Counted from the stretch's first letter, positions 30,390 through 40,532 are shown. The stretch is DNA of 64,000 nt from Pseudideonella sakaiensis (GCF_001293525.1 NZ_BBYR01000076.1:24897-88896), one strand, 5' to 3'. A program made the numbers and translations. The notes: generated by a model not told the origin, from the sequence alone.

Positions 30390-31157
30390 ATGAGCATCGT
30401 GACCACCGGCCACCGTCTGTCGGCCGCCACCGGGCTGCATCGCGGCGACCGGGCCTACCAGCAGGACCAGGTGATCGTGCTGGGCCACAGCCGCGTCCCC
30501 GGCTGCGCCATGGCCGTGCTGGCCGATGGCATGGGCGGCAAGAGCGGGGGCCGCAAGGCCGCCGACCAGGTCATCCTGACCGCGCAGCAGCTGTTCGAGC
30601 GCTTCTCGCCCGGCAGCGACGATCCGGTGGAGACCCTGCGCCAGCTGGTGCTCGAGGCCCACCTGATGATCAAGCTGACCGCGATCACCGCCGAGGAGGA
30701 GCCGCACAGCACGGTCGCGGCCTTCATCGTGCTGCCGACGCGCGAGTGCGTGACGGTGCACGCGGGCGATTCCCGCGTCTACCACTTCCGCGGGCCCGAC
30801 ATGGCCTTCCGCACCTCCGACCATTCCTACGTGCAGCGCCTGATCGACGAGGGCGACCTGACCGAGGACGAGGCCAACACCCACCCGCAGTCCAACCTGC
30901 TCACCGGCTGCCTCGGCACGCTGCGCGACCCGCCGATCAGCCTGCACCGGCTCGGTCGGCTCGAGGTCGGCGATGCGGTGATGGCCTGCAGCGACGGGCT
31001 CTGGCACTACTTCTCGCCGATCGAGATGGGCTCGATCACGCACGCACTGCCGCCGCGCGAGGCCGGCGAGATGCTGATCGGCAAGGCCCGCGAGCGCGCC
31101 CGCGGCACCGGCGACAACCTCTCGCTGGCGCTGGTGCGCGTCGAGCCGCTGGGCTGA
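30390..31157 (+). CDS. PP2C-family serine/threonine protein phosphatase
   Basis: Mn/Mg-dependent phosphatase. 255 residues with the PP2C motifs in order: DRAYQQDQVIV (metal-binding Asp near residue 20), VLADGMGGKSGG (second metal site), TVHAGDSRVYHFRG, SDHSYVQRL, MACSDGLWHYFSP and GTGDNLSLALVRV (C-terminal metal Asp). The frame is open further upstream, but ATG 30390 gives the family start. No Ser/Thr kinase is encoded in the window, so its substrate is unknown. Its TGA directly abuts the stop of the next, convergent gene. Confidence 0.9.
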   Translation: MSIVTTGHRLSAATGLHRGDRAYQQDQVIVLGHSRVPGCAMAVLADGMGGKSGGRKAADQVILTAQQLFERFSPGSDDPVETLRQLVLEAHLMIKLTAITAEEEPHSTVAAFIVLPTRECVTVHAGDSRVYHFRGPDMAFRTSDHSYVQRLIDEGDLTEDEANTHPQSNLLTGCLGTLRDPPISLHRLGRLEVGDAVMACSDGLWHYFSPIEMGSITHALPPREAGEMLIGKARERARGTGDNLSLALVRVEPLG

Positions 31158-31940
31158 TCAGCGGCCCGCCGGCGCGCCCGACGCCGCCGGCGGCGGGATC
31201 TCCGGCCGCGGCGGCAACCCGGCGGCCGGCGCGCGCGTCGAGGCCGGACGCGCATCGCGTTCGGCCTCGCGGCGCGCCGACTCCGTGCGCCGCCGATCGG
31301 CGGCGCGCGAGCGCTGCGCCGCCGCTTCGGCATCCGGCACCGGCGCGATCCGGCCCGCGCGTGGTGCCGGTGCCGCGCGCGGACCCCGTGCCGCCCGGTC
31401 CGGCGCGTCGGGTGCCGCCGACGCGGCTGCGGCCGGCGCAGGCGTCGCGGTCCCCGGCACCGTCGGCACGGGCGATCGGCCGTCCGTGGCCGCCGCCGGC
31501 AGCCGCGGACGTGCCGGCGTCCCGACGGGCGCGGCCGCGCGCTCGACCGCCTCGGTCTTCAGGCGGATGGCCTCGAGGCGCTCGGCCGCACGGCGGCGCC
31601 GCTCGGCCGCGTCCAGCACCTCTTCCTCGCGGCGCAGCGCGTCGACGCGCTCGCGCCGGTGGCGCCGCGCGGCGTCGAGGCAGTCGGTCACCGCGAAGCG
31701 CGACGCACAGGCATGCGCCTGCGCCTGGTATTGCCAGGCCGCGTCCGCACGCCCGGCGGCGATGCGTGCCCGCTCGGCCCGCACGTCCACCGCACCGGGC
31801 GCAACGGCCGAGGCCGCAACGGCCGCGCCCGGAACCGCCGAGGCCGGTGCCGCGCCGGCGGCCGCCGCAGCCGCCGAGGCCGGCCCCGCCAGCAACGGCC
31901 CGCCCAGCAGCGCTGCGAGGAGAGCGGTGCCGGCACGCAT
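31158..31940 (-). CDS. Hypothetical secreted Ala/Arg-rich protein
   Basis: 260 residues. A hydrophobic N terminus (AGTALLAALLGGPLLAGPASA) looks like a Sec signal peptide. The mature part has two cysteines (HACASRFAVTDCLDAARRH), then charged helical stretches (RERVDALRREEEVLDAAERR) and a long Pro/Ala/Arg-rich tail. The short CxxxFxVxDCLDxARxxRR pattern recurs in uncharacterised betaproteobacterial exported proteins, but I assign no function. The start overlaps the zapE stop by 1 nt (TGATG). Its stop TCA abuts the phosphatase TGA with no spacer. Confidence 0.7.
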   Translation of the reverse strand: MRAGTALLAALLGGPLLAGPASAAAAAAGAAPASAVPGAAVAASAVAPGAVDVRAERARIAAGRADAAWQYQAQAHACASRFAVTDCLDAARRHRRERVDALRREEEVLDAAERRRRAAERLEAIRLKTEAVERAAAPVGTPARPRLPAAATDGRSPVPTVPGTATPAPAAAASAAPDAPDRAARGPRAAPAPRAGRIAPVPDAEAAAQRSRAADRRRTESARREAERDARPASTRAPAAGLPPRPEIPPPAASGAPAGR

Positions 31941-33037
31941 CAGGTCAGCCCCGTGTCCACGTCGCGCCGCGCCAGCGCGAGGTACTCGGCCGACTGCATC
32001 TCGTGCAGCCGCGACACGGTGCGCGGGAACTCGTGCGCCAGCGGGCCTTCGGTGTACAGCGCCTCGGCCGGCACGGCGGCGGACAGGATCAGCTTGACGC
32101 GCCGGTCGTACATCACGTCGACCAGCCAGGTGAAGCGGCGCGCCTCCGACGCGTAGCGCGGCGGCATCTGCGGCACGCCCGACAGCAGCACGGTGTGGAA
32201 CTGCGACGCGATCTCGAGGAAATCGTTCTGCGAGCGCGGCTTCGCGCACAGCTCGGCGAAGTCGAACCAGACCACGCCGCCGGCCTTGCGCCGCGCGCGC
32301 AGCTCGCGGTGCTCGATCAGCAGCCGCGGGTCCTCGTCGCGCGCCTCGGCCAGGCGGTCGAAGGCCGCCGCCAGCGCCGCATCGGCCTCGGGCCCGAGCG
32401 GCACGTGGTAGGTCTCGACGGTGGCCAGGGTCTGGGCGCGGTAGTCGGTGCCATTGTCGACGTCGATCACCTCGAGGCGCTGCTTCAGCAGCTCGATCGC
32501 CGGCAGGATGCGGTCGCGGTGCAGGCCGTTCGGGTACAGCCCGTCGGGGTGGAAGTTCGAGGTCGTCACGATGCTGACGCGGTGCTCGAACATCGATTCC
32601 AGCAGCCGGTGCAGGATCATCGCATCCGTGACGTCGGCGACGTGGAACTCGTCGAAGCAGATCAGGCGGAAGCGCCGCGAGATGCGCTCGCCGAGCACCT
32701 TCAGCGGGTCGGGCGTGCCGTGCAGGTCGGCCAGCTCCCGGTGCACCTCGCGCATGAACTCGTGGAAGTGCAGCCGCGTCTTGCGCTGCAGCGGCACGGC
32801 CTGGAAGAAGCAGTCCATCAGGAAGCTCTTGCCGCGGCCCACCCCGCCGAACATGTAGACGCCGCGCGGGATCGGCGGGCGCACCAGCAGCTTGGTCAGC
32901 GCATTGCGCCGGCGGGCCTTGTAGTCGGCCCATTCCTGCTCGCAGCGCGCCAGCGCCTCGATGGCACGCCGCTGCGCGGGGTCGCTCGTGTAGCCCCGCT
33001 CGGCCAGCGCCGCCTCGTAGATCGCGCGGACCGACAC
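31940..33037 (-). CDS. zapE: Cell division ATPase ZapE (AFG1-like)
   Basis: P-loop ATPase recruited late to the division ring, modulating FtsZ. 365 residues: Walker A GGVGRGKSFLMDCFF near residue 70, HFHEFMREVHREL, Walker B LICFDEFHVADVTDAMIL, and TSNFHPDGLYPNGL. Gene order lpdA-zapE after the 2-oxoglutarate dehydrogenase operon is usual in Burkholderiales. It starts 4 nt after the lpdA stop. Confidence 0.95.
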   Translation of the reverse strand: MSVRAIYEAALAERGYTSDPAQRRAIEALARCEQEWADYKARRRNALTKLLVRPPIPRGVYMFGGVGRGKSFLMDCFFQAVPLQRKTRLHFHEFMREVHRELADLHGTPDPLKVLGERISRRFRLICFDEFHVADVTDAMILHRLLESMFEHRVSIVTTSNFHPDGLYPNGLHRDRILPAIELLKQRLEVIDVDNGTDYRAQTLATVETYHVPLGPEADAALAAAFDRLAEARDEDPRLLIEHRELRARRKAGGVVWFDFAELCAKPRSQNDFLEIASQFHTVLLSGVPQMPPRYASEARRFTWLVDVMYDRRVKLILSAAVPAEALYTEGPLAHEFPRTVSRLHEMQSAEYLALARRDVDTGLT

Positions 33038-33041
33038 GCGA

Positions 33042-34472
33042 TCAGAAGTTCAGCGTGCGCTTGTCGACCGCCAGCGCCGCTTCCTTCGTCGCCTCGCTGA
33101 GCGAGGGGTGGGCGTGGCAGATGCGCGCGATGTCCTCGGCCGAGGCCTTGAACTCCATCGCCACCACCGCCTCGGCGATCAGCTCCGAGGCCATCGGGCC
33201 GACGATGTGCACGCCGAGGATCTCGTCGGTCGTCGCATCGGCGAGGAACTTGACCATGCCGGTGGTGTCGCCGAGCGCGCGCGCACGGCCATTGGCCAGG
33301 AAGGGGAAGCTGCCGGCCTTGTAGGCCCGGCCTTCCTGCTTCAGCTGCTGCTCGGTGCGGCCCACCCACGCGATCTCGGGGCTGGTGTAGATCACCCACG
33401 GGATGGTGTTGAAGTTCACGTGGCCGTGCTGGCCGGCGATGCGCTCGGCCACCGCGACGCCCTCCTCCTCGGCCTTGTGCGCCAGCATCGGCCCGCGCAC
33501 CACGTCGCCGATCGCCCAGACGTTCGGCAGGTTGGTGCGGCAGTCGTCGTCGACGCGGATGGCGCCCCGCTCGTCCAGCGCCAGGCCGACCGCCTCCGGC
33601 TGCAGGCCGGTCGTGTTCGGCACCCGGCCGATCGAGACGATCAGCCGATCGACCGCCAGCACCTGGGCCGCGCCCTTGGCATCGACGTACTCGACCCGCA
33701 CGCCGTCGGCGCCGCTCGTCACGCTGCCGATCTTCACGCCGAGCTCGATCTTCAGGCCCTGCTTCGTGAAGGCCTTGTGCGCCTCCTTCGCGATCTGCTC
33801 GTCGACGGCGCCGAGGAAGGTGGGCAGCGCCTCCAGCACCGTCACGCGGGCGCCCAGGCGGCGCCACACCGAGCCCATCTCCAGCCCGATCACGCCCGAG
33901 CCGATGACGCCCAGCGTCGCAGGCACGGCCGGGATGCGCAGCGCGCCGTCGTTGCTGAGGATGCGGTCCTCGTCGAAGGCCGCGCCGGGCAGCGCGCGCG
34001 GGTTCGAGCCGGTGGCGACGATCACGTGGCGCGCCGTCAGCGTCTCCTCGGCGGCGCCGCTGACGCGGATCTCGTAGGCCCCGTCCTTCGCGGCGGCGAA
34101 GGCGCCGCGGCCGTGGAAGAAGCTGACCTTGTTCTTCTTGAACAGGTAGAGGATGCCGTCGTTGTTCTGCTTCACGACCGCGTCCTTGCGGCCGAGCATC
34201 CGGGCCACGTCGATCGACAGGTCCTTGAGCCCGATGCCGTGGTCCGCGAAGTGGTGGCCGGCGTGCTCGAAGTGCTCGCTCGACTGCAGCAGCGCCTTGC
34301 TCGGGATGCAGCCGACGTTGGTGCAGGTACCGCCCGGGGCCGGCCCGCCCTTGTCGTTCTTCCACTCGTCGATGCAGGCGGTGTTCAGGCCGAGCTGTGC
34401 CGCGCGGATCGCGGCGATGTAGCCGCCCGGCCCGCCGCCGATCACCACCACGTCGAATTGCTTGCTACTCAT
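33042..34472 (-). CDS. lpdA: Dihydrolipoyl dehydrogenase (E3)
   Basis: Reoxidises the dihydrolipoyl group of the 2-oxoglutarate dehydrogenase complex with NAD+. 476 residues: FAD-binding [18 protein letters not shown] at the N terminus, redox-active disulfide [16 protein letters not shown] near residue 50, NAD-binding [16 protein letters not shown] near 185, second FAD site [21 protein letters not shown] and the C-terminal catalytic His-Glu in [10 protein letters not shown]. 100 nt downstream of sucB. Confidence 0.97.
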   Translation of the reverse strand: MSSKQFDVVVIGGGPGGYIAAIRAAQLGLNTACIDEWKNDKGGPAPGGTCTNVGCIPSKALLQSSEHFEHAGHHFADHGIGLKDLSIDVARMLGRKDAVVKQNNDGILYLFKKNKVSFFHGRGAFAAAKDGAYEIRVSGAAEETLTARHVIVATGSNPRALPGAAFDEDRILSNDGALRIPAVPATLGVIGSGVIGLEMGSVWRRLGARVTVLEALPTFLGAVDEQIAKEAHKAFTKQGLKIELGVKIGSVTSGADGVRVEYVDAKGAAQVLAVDRLIVSIGRVPNTTGLQPEAVGLALDERGAIRVDDDCRTNLPNVWAIGDVVRGPMLAHKAEEEGVAVAERIAGQHGHVNFNTIPWVIYTSPEIAWVGRTEQQLKQEGRAYKAGSFPFLANGRARALGDTTGMVKFLADATTDEILGVHIVGPMASELIAEAVVAMEFKASAEDIARICHAHPSLSEATKEAALAVDKRTLNF

Positions 34473-34572
34473 GAGTCCATCCAGTCAGATCAGGCGGCCG
34501 CGGTGGCCCGGCAGCGCCGGGCGCCCGCGGCGTTCCCTCGAGGCGGAGCGGCACGAGCCGCTCCACGGCGGG

Positions 34573-35856
34573 TCAGATGTCGAACAGCAGGCGCGCCGGG
34601 TCTTCCAGCGCCTCCTTCATCGTGACCAGGCCCAGCACCGCCTCGCGGCCGTCGATGATGCGGTGGTCGTAGCTCATCGCCAGGTAGTTGATGGGACGCA
34701 CCACCACCTGGCCGTTCTCCACCACCGCCCGGTCCTTCGTCGCGTGCACGCCGAGGATCGCGCTCTGCGGCGGGTTGATGATCGGGGTCGACAGCATCGA
34801 GCCGAACACGCCGCCGTTGCTGATCGAGAAGGTGCCGCCGGTGAGCTCTTCCAGGCCGAGCTTGCCGTCCTTGGCCTTCTGGCCGAACTCGGCGATCTTC
34901 TTCTCGATGTCGGCAAAGGACATCTGGTCGACGTTGCGCAGGATCGGCACCACCAGGCCGCGCGGCGAGCCGACGGCGATGCCGATGTCGAAGTAGCCGT
35001 GGTAGACGATGTCGTTGCCGTCCACCGAGGCGTTCAGCACCGGGTACTTCTTCAGCGCCGCGACTGCCGCCTTCACGAAGAAGCTCATGAAGCCGAGCTT
35101 GACGCCGTGCTCCTTCTCGAACTTCTCCTGGAACTTCTTGCGCATCTCCATCACCGGGGCCATGTTGACCTCGTTGAAGGTGGTGAGGATGGCGTTGGTC
35201 GCCTGCGACTGCAGCAGGCGCTCGGCGACGCGCGCGCGCAGGCGGCTCATCGGCACGCGCTGCTCCGGCCGGTCGCCGAGGCTCTGCACGCTCGGCGCGG
35301 ACACGGCCGGCAGCGGCGCGCGGGCGGCCGGGGCCGGTGCGGCCTTGGGGGCCGCGGCGGGGGCGGCAGCCGGCGCCGCCGGCTTCGCACCAGCCTGCAC
35401 CGCGGCCAGCACGTCGCCCTTGGTCACGCGCCCGTCGCGGCCGGAGCCGGCGACGTCGGTGGCGGCCAGGCCCTGCTCGGCCAGCAGCTTGGCCGCGGCC
35501 GGCATCGCGACATCGCCCTTGGTGGCGGCTGCGGCCGGCGCCGCAGCCGGGGCACCCGGCGGCGGGCCGCCGGCGGGCACGGGCTTGATCTCGAGCGGGC
35601 TGACGGCCTCGGTGCCCTCGGTGTCGATCTTCGCGATCACCTCGTCGGCGACGACGGTGTCGCCGTCCTGCTTGATGATCTGCGCCATCACGCCGGCCAC
35701 CGGCGCGGGCACCTCGAGCACCACCTTGTCGGTCTCGATCTCGATCAGGATCTCGTCGATCTGCACCGCCTCGCCGGGCTTCTTCTTCCATTGCAGCAGC
35801 GTCGCTTCGGCGACCGACTCCGACAGCTGCGGGACCTTGACTTCTACGATTGCCAT
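34573..35856 (-). CDS. sucB: Dihydrolipoyllysine-residue succinyltransferase (E2 of 2-oxoglutarate dehydrogenase)
   Basis: Transfers the succinyl group to CoA. 427 residues: one lipoyl domain with modified Lys in [15 protein letters not shown], an Ala/Pro-rich swinging arm, the E3-binding domain ([21 protein letters not shown] near residue 120), a second linker and the catalytic domain with [13 protein letters not shown] (His and Asp of HxxxDG). 124 nt after sucA. Confidence 0.97.
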   Translation of the reverse strand: MAIVEVKVPQLSESVAEATLLQWKKKPGEAVQIDEILIEIETDKVVLEVPAPVAGVMAQIIKQDGDTVVADEVIAKIDTEGTEAVSPLEIKPVPAGGPPPGAPAAAPAAAATKGDVAMPAAAKLLAEQGLAATDVAGSGRDGRVTKGDVLAAVQAGAKPAAPAAAPAAAPKAAPAPAARAPLPAVSAPSVQSLGDRPEQRVPMSRLRARVAERLLQSQATNAILTTFNEVNMAPVMEMRKKFQEKFEKEHGVKLGFMSFFVKAAVAALKKYPVLNASVDGNDIVYHGYFDIGIAVGSPRGLVVPILRNVDQMSFADIEKKIAEFGQKAKDGKLGLEELTGGTFSISNGGVFGSMLSTPIINPPQSAILGVHATKDRAVVENGQVVVRPINYLAMSYDHRIIDGREAVLGLVTMKEALEDPARLLFDI

Positions 35857-35897
35857 GACTTGTCTTTCGGGTTGAGCGCCGCCTCGTGCCCCGGGGG

Positions 35898-35915
35898 CCG
35901 GCGGCCGGCCGCCGG
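35898..35915. other. 18-nt perfect palindrome between sucA and sucB
   Basis: CCGGCGGCCGGCCGCCGG is self-complementary. In the sucA-sucB transcript it could form a strong hairpin in the 124-nt gap and act in RNA processing, attenuation or stability. Confidence 0.5.
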
Positions 35916-35980
35916 GGGTACCGGACTGCGGACCGGCTCCCCTCGGCGGCTGGGCGACGTGCGCTGCGGCACGCGCGGGA

Positions 35981-38839
35981 TCACTTGGTGAGGACGAAGC
36001 CCTTCAGCTTGCCGAAGGCCTGGTCGAGCAGGGCCTTGAGCTGCTCCTGGTGCAGGTGGGCATAGCCGACCGCCGGCGACGCCGAGGCCGGGCGGCCGGC
36101 GTAGCCGAGGCGCTGGCCGTCGAGCATGTTCTCGTGCACGTAGTGCTGCACGAAGAACCAGGCGCCCTGGTTCTGCGGCTCGTCCTGGCACCAGACGATG
36201 TCGGTGGCGTTCGGGTACCTGCGCAGCTCGGCGGCGAAGGCCTTGTGCGGGAAGGGATAGAGCTGCTCGACACGGATGATCGCGGTGTCGGCGGTCTTCT
36301 TCTCGTCGCGGCGCTTGACCAGGTCGTAGTAAACCTTGCCGGAGCAGGCGATCACGCGCTTGACCTTCTCCGCCACCAGCTCGGTCGAGGTCTCGCCGAT
36401 CACGGTGCGGAACTCGCCGCGCGTGAACTCGGACAGCGGCGAGGTCGCGTCCTTGTTGCGCAGCAGCGACTTCGGCGTCATCAGCACCAGCGGCTTGCGG
36501 AACATGCGCACCATCTGCCGCCGCAGCACGTGGAAGATCTGGCTCGCCGAGGTCGGCTGCACGATCTGCATGTTGTTGTCGGCGGCCAGCTGCATGAAGC
36601 GCTCGAGGCGCGCCGAGCTGTGCTCCGGGCCCTGGCCCTCGTAGCCGTGCGGCAGCATCAGCGTGATGCCGTTGGCCCGGCCCCACTTGACCTCGCCGGA
36701 CGCGATGAACTGGTCGATCACGACCTGGGCGCCGTTGGCGAAGTCGCCGAACTGGGCCTCCCAGATCGTCAGCGTGTTCGGCTCGGCCGACGCATAGCCG
36801 TACTCGAAGCCGAGCACCGCCTCTTCCGACAGGATCGAGTCGATCACGACGAAGGGGGCCTGGTTGTCGGCCACGTTCTCCAGCGGCACGTAGGTGCCGG
36901 TGTCGAACTTCTCGCGGTTCTGGTCGTGCAGCACCGCGTGGCGGTGCGTGAAGGTGCCGCGCCCGCAGTCCTCGCCGGACAGGCGCACGCCGTAGCCGCT
37001 GGCGACGAGCGACGCGAAGGCCAGGTGCTCGCCCATGCCCCAGTCGACGTTGATCTCGCCGCGGCCCATCGCCGCGCGGTCGGCGATCACCTTCTCCACC
37101 AGCGGGTGCACCTTGAAGTTCGAGGGCACGGTGGTGATGCGCTCGGCGAGGCGCTTGATCTCGGCCAGCGGCAGCGCGGTGTCGGCCGCGTCGGTCCACT
37201 TCTTGCCGAGGAAGGGCGACCAGTCGACCGCGTACTTGCTCTTGTAGTTGGTCAGCACCGGGTCGATGGTGTGCTTGCCCGCATCCATCGCGGCGCGGAA
37301 CTCCTTGACCATCGCGTCCGGGCCATCGGCGGGCAGCACACCCTGGGCCACCAGCTTGTCGCCGTACAGGCGCCGGGTGCCCGGGTGCTGGCCGATCTTC
37401 TTGTACATCAGCGGCTGCGTCAGCGCCGGCGTGTCCTGCTCGTTGTGGCCCAGCTTGCGGAAGCAGACGATGTCGAGGACGACGTCCTTGTTGAACTCCT
37501 GGCGGTAGTCCAGGCAGAGCTGGGTCGCGAAGATCACCGCCTCGGGGTCGTCGCCGTTCACGTGCAGCACCGGGGCCTCGATCATCTTGACGACGTCGGT
37601 GCAGTACAGCGTGGAGCGCGAGTCGCGCGGATCGCTGGTGGTGAAGCCGATCTGGTTGTTGATGACGACGTGGACCGTGCCGCCGGTGTAGTAGCCGCGG
37701 GTCTGGGCCAGCGCCAGCGTCTCCATCACCACGCCCTGGCCGGCGAAGGCGGCGTCGCCGTGCACCTGGATTGGCAGCACGGAGTCGCCTTCCTTGTCGC
37801 CGCGGCGGTCCAGCCGCGCCTTGACCGAGCCTTCGACGACCGGGTTCACGATCTCGAGGTGCGAGGGGTTGAAGGCCAGGCTCAGGTGCACCGGGCCGCC
37901 GGCCGTCGAGACGTCGCTCGAGAAGCCCTGGTGGTACTTCACGTCACCCGAGGGCAGGCTTTCCGGCGCGGTGTGGTCGAACTCGGAAAACAGGTCCTTC
38001 GGCGACTTGCCGAGCGTGTTCACCAGCACGTTCAGGCGGCCGCGGTGGGCCATGCCGATGACGATCTCCTGCACGCCGCTCTGGCCGCCGCGCTGCACCA
38101 GCTCGTCCATCGCGGCGATGAAGCTCTCGCCGCCTTCGAGCGAGAAGCGCTTCTGGCCGACGTACTTGGTGTGCAGGTAGCGCTCCAGGCCCTCGGCCGC
38201 CGTCAGGCGGTTCAGGATGTGCGTCTTCTTCTCGTTCGAGAAGACGGCGCGCGCCCGGCTGCTTTCGAGGCGCTGCTGCCACCAGCGCTTCTCGCCCGGG
38301 TCGGTGATGTGCATGTACTCGGCGCCGATCGAGCCGCAGTAGGTCTCGCGCAGCGCCTGCACGATCTCGCGCAGCGTCATGTGCTCCGCGGTCGTGAAGT
38401 AGGTGTTGGTCGCGCTGAACGAGATGTCCATGTCGGACTCGCTCAGGTCGTAGAAGGCCGGCTCCAGCTCGGGAATCTTCGGCCGCTCCTGGCGCTTCAG
38501 CGGGTCCAGGTCGGCCCAGCGCGAGCCGAGGAAGCGGTAGGCGGCGATCAGCGACTGGACATGCACCTGCTTGCGCGCGACCGCCAGGTCGGCGCTGCTG
38601 GCCTTGTTGCCGAAGGCGTTCGCCTTGGCACGCTGCGCGAAGGATTCGACGATCGGCGCGTGGGCGACGTCGCGGCTGTCGCTGCCGTCGACCGCCGGCA
38701 CGTGCTGCAGGGCGTCGAAATAGGCGCGCCAGTTGTCGGGAACCGAGCCGGGATTGTCGAGGTAGGCCTCGTACATCTCCTCGACATAGGGCGCGTTGCC
38801 CCCGAACAGGTACGAGTTCGACCTGTACTCTTGCATCAT
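35981..38839 (-). CDS. sucA: 2-oxoglutarate dehydrogenase E1 component
   Basis: Thiamine-diphosphate-dependent decarboxylation of 2-oxoglutarate in the TCA cycle. 952 residues: N-terminal [21 protein letters not shown] (E2-binding region), TPP-binding [17 protein letters not shown] and [20 protein letters not shown] (split by context), and the transketolase-like C-terminal part ([20 protein letters not shown]). The start is the first of two adjacent ATGs (38839), with GAGG eight nucleotides upstream. First gene of sucA-sucB-lpdA. Confidence 0.97.
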   Translation of the reverse strand: MMQEYRSNSYLFGGNAPYVEEMYEAYLDNPGSVPDNWRAYFDALQHVPAVDGSDSRDVAHAPIVESFAQRAKANAFGNKASSADLAVARKQVHVQSLIAAYRFLGSRWADLDPLKRQERPKIPELEPAFYDLSESDMDISFSATNTYFTTAEHMTLREIVQALRETYCGSIGAEYMHITDPGEKRWWQQRLESSRARAVFSNEKKTHILNRLTAAEGLERYLHTKYVGQKRFSLEGGESFIAAMDELVQRGGQSGVQEIVIGMAHRGRLNVLVNTLGKSPKDLFSEFDHTAPESLPSGDVKYHQGFSSDVSTAGGPVHLSLAFNPSHLEIVNPVVEGSVKARLDRRGDKEGDSVLPIQVHGDAAFAGQGVVMETLALAQTRGYYTGGTVHVVINNQIGFTTSDPRDSRSTLYCTDVVKMIEAPVLHVNGDDPEAVIFATQLCLDYRQEFNKDVVLDIVCFRKLGHNEQDTPALTQPLMYKKIGQHPGTRRLYGDKLVAQGVLPADGPDAMVKEFRAAMDAGKHTIDPVLTNYKSKYAVDWSPFLGKKWTDAADTALPLAEIKRLAERITTVPSNFKVHPLVEKVIADRAAMGRGEINVDWGMGEHLAFASLVASGYGVRLSGEDCGRGTFTHRHAVLHDQNREKFDTGTYVPLENVADNQAPFVVIDSILSEEAVLGFEYGYASAEPNTLTIWEAQFGDFANGAQVVIDQFIASGEVKWGRANGITLMLPHGYEGQGPEHSSARLERFMQLAADNNMQIVQPTSASQIFHVLRRQMVRMFRKPLVLMTPKSLLRNKDATSPLSEFTRGEFRTVIGETSTELVAEKVKRVIACSGKVYYDLVKRRDEKKTADTAIIRVEQLYPFPHKAFAAELRRYPNATDIVWCQDEPQNQGAWFFVQHYVHENMLDGQRLGYAGRPASASPAVGYAHLHQEQLKALLDQAFGKLKGFVLTK

Positions 38840-39190
38840 TTCGCTCACCTCTTCCGCCGGTTTCCAGCGTGACAGTGGGTTCAGACAACCTTCCGCGGCT
38901 CGGCTTGACCGGTTGGCGGATTGCGACCCGCCTTTACTCTGTTGCCAGAAAAGGGGACGGGAAGGACCAGAGGCGCGCACTGTAGCACCGCCCCCGTGAC
39001 AAAAGCCGCCGGTGTTGGTTTGCATCCACGCCGAATCACCGCGAATTCGCACCGCGCCGGGGCGCGCCTCCCCGAAACGGGTCGCCGTCGCGGAATCGGC
39101 GGGTTCCGGCGGTGCAGTTCGGGGCATCCGCCCGGGCGCCCGGCGGCGACACTCGGCCCACCACCGTCCGCCCCACCCGGTTCCCCACCG
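38840..39190. other. 351-nt intergenic region upstream of sucA and of the cysteine-cluster gene
   Basis: Divergent control region. On the minus strand a TACAGT (38979-38984) could be the sucA -10. TTGTCA lies upstream of it but only 12 bp away, too close for a standard promoter. No clear promoter for the plus-strand gene at 39191 and no ORF with family likeness. The patch around 38930-39005 is the least GC-rich part. Confidence 0.4.
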
Positions 39191-39523
39191 ATGCCGCGCG
39201 TCATTTACCTGCACGCCGAAGCGCCGCCCAAGCCGGCGCCCGGCCGCCCCTGCAACGGCTGCGGGGTGTGCTGCGCCAGCGAACCCTGCCCGCTGGGCAT
39301 GCTCGCGAGCCGGCGCCGCCGCGGCGCCTGCCGGCTGCTGCGCTGGGACGCCGGCGGCGCCCGCTACCGCTGCGGGCTGCTCGACGCCCCCGGCGGGGCC
39401 GCCGGGCCGCTGCGGCGCCACGTGGCCGCGGCCTGGCGGCGCTTCCTGGCGCGCCGCATCGGCGCCGGCCAGGGCTGCGATGCGAGCCTGGAGGCGGTGC
39501 CGGCGGACGCGCCGGCCGCCTGA
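39191..39523 (+). CDS. Cysteine-cluster (YkgJ/CxxCxxCC-like) protein
   Basis: 110 residues with a metal- or Fe-S-ligand-like cluster CNGCGVCCASEPCPLG at about residues 23-38 and two further cysteines (GACRLLR, YRCGLL), resembling the YkgJ-type cysteine-cluster family. The C-terminal half is Arg/Ala-rich and helical. The ATG at 39191 is chosen because the cluster family starts shortly before the cysteines; the frame is open upstream. Function unknown. Convergent with the next gene. Confidence 0.7.
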   Translation: MPRVIYLHAEAPPKPAPGRPCNGCGVCCASEPCPLGMLASRRRRGACRLLRWDAGGARYRCGLLDAPGGAAGPLRRHVAAAWRRFLARRIGAGQGCDASLEAVPADAPAA

Positions 39524-39550
39524 CCCGGACCCACCGGCCGCCGGAGCCGT

Positions 39551-39570
39551 CGCGCCGGCCGGCCGGCGCG
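39551..39570. terminator. 20-nt perfect palindrome between convergent genes
   Basis: CGCGCCGGCCGGCCGGCGCG is fully self-complementary and fills most of the 49-nt gap between stops at 39523 and 39573. It is well placed as a bidirectional terminator, though no T tract is present. Confidence 0.5.
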
Positions 39571-39572
39571 CT

Positions 39573-40532
39573 TCAGGCGGTGGCCAGCCCGAGCCGGGCG
39601 CGCGCCGCCTCGTACTCGCGCCGCAGCCGCGCGACCAGTTCCGCCGCGGGCACCACCCGGTCGACCGCGCCGATGCCCTGGCCACAGCCCCAGATGTCCT
39701 TCCAGGCCTTGCGCGCGCCGCCGCCGAAGTTCATCGCGCTCGGATCGCTCTCCGGCAGCGCGTCCGGGTCCAGCCCGGCGGCGCGGATCGAACCCTTCAG
39801 GTAGTTGCCGTGCACGCCGGTGAAGAGGTTGCTGTAGACGATGTCGTCGGAGCTGCTGTCGACGATCATCTGCTTGTAGCCGTCGACCGCACGCGCCTCG
39901 TCGGTCGCGATGAAGGCGCTGCCGATGTAGGCGAAGTCGGCGCCCATGGCCTGGGCCGCCAGCACGGCGTCGCCGGTGGCGATGGCGCCACTGAGCGCCA
40001 CCGGGCCGTCGAACCAGCGCCGGATCTCCTGGATCAGCGCGAAGGGGCTCTTCACGCCGGCGTGGCCGCCGGCGCCGGCCGCCACCGCGATCAGGCCGTC
40101 GGCGCCCTTGTCGATCGCCTTGTGCGCGAAGGTGTCGTTGATGATGTCGTGCAGCACGACCCCGCCCCAGGCATGCACCGCGTCGTTCACGTCGGTGCGG
40201 GCGCCCAGCGAGGTGATCACGATCGGCACCTTGTACTTCGCGCAGACGGCCATGTCGTGCTCGAGCCGGTCGTTGCTCTTGTGCACGATCTGGTTGATCG
40301 CGAACGGCGCGGCCGGCCGGTCGGGGTGGGCCCGGTCGTGGGCCGCGAGCGCCTCGGTGATCTCGGCCAGCCACTCGTCGAGCTGCTCGGCCGGGCGCGC
40401 GTTCAGCGCCGGCATCGAGCCGACGACGCCCGCCGTGCACTGGGCGATCACGAGCTTGGGGTTGCTGATGATGAAGAGCGGCGAGCCGATGATGGGCAGC
40501 GGCAGGCGGCTCAGGACGGGCGGCAGGGGCAC
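39573..40532 (-). CDS. Nitronate monooxygenase-like flavoprotein
   Basis: FMN-dependent TIM-barrel enzyme of the 2-nitropropane dioxygenase family. 319 residues: PIIGSPLFIISNPKLVIAQC at the N terminus (FMN-contacting), KVPIVITSLG, HDIINDTFAHKAIDKGADGLI with the family's AxxAGGHAG-like AVAAGAGGHAG segment, ALSGAIATGDAVLAAQAMGADFAYIGSAF (phosphate-binding loop). Class-specific activity (nitronate detoxification versus other NAD(P)H:flavin oxidoreduction) is not deducible. It is 160 nt downstream of the histidine kinase gene. Confidence 0.87.
   Translation of the reverse strand: MPLPPVLSRLPLPIIGSPLFIISNPKLVIAQCTAGVVGSMPALNARPAEQLDEWLAEITEALAAHDRAHPDRPAAPFAINQIVHKSNDRLEHDMAVCAKYKVPIVITSLGARTDVNDAVHAWGGVVLHDIINDTFAHKAIDKGADGLIAVAAGAGGHAGVKSPFALIQEIRRWFDGPVALSGAIATGDAVLAAQAMGADFAYIGSAFIATDEARAVDGYKQMIVDSSSDDIVYSNLFTGVHGNYLKGSIRAAGLDPDALPESDPSAMNFGGGARKAWKDIWGCGQGIGAVDRVVPAAELVARLRREYEAARARLGLATA

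Noticed and set aside
38979..39002. TTGTCA/TACAGT pair as the sucA promoter
   Set aside because: The spacer is 12 bp, too short for a standard sigma-70 promoter; only the -10-like element is mentioned.
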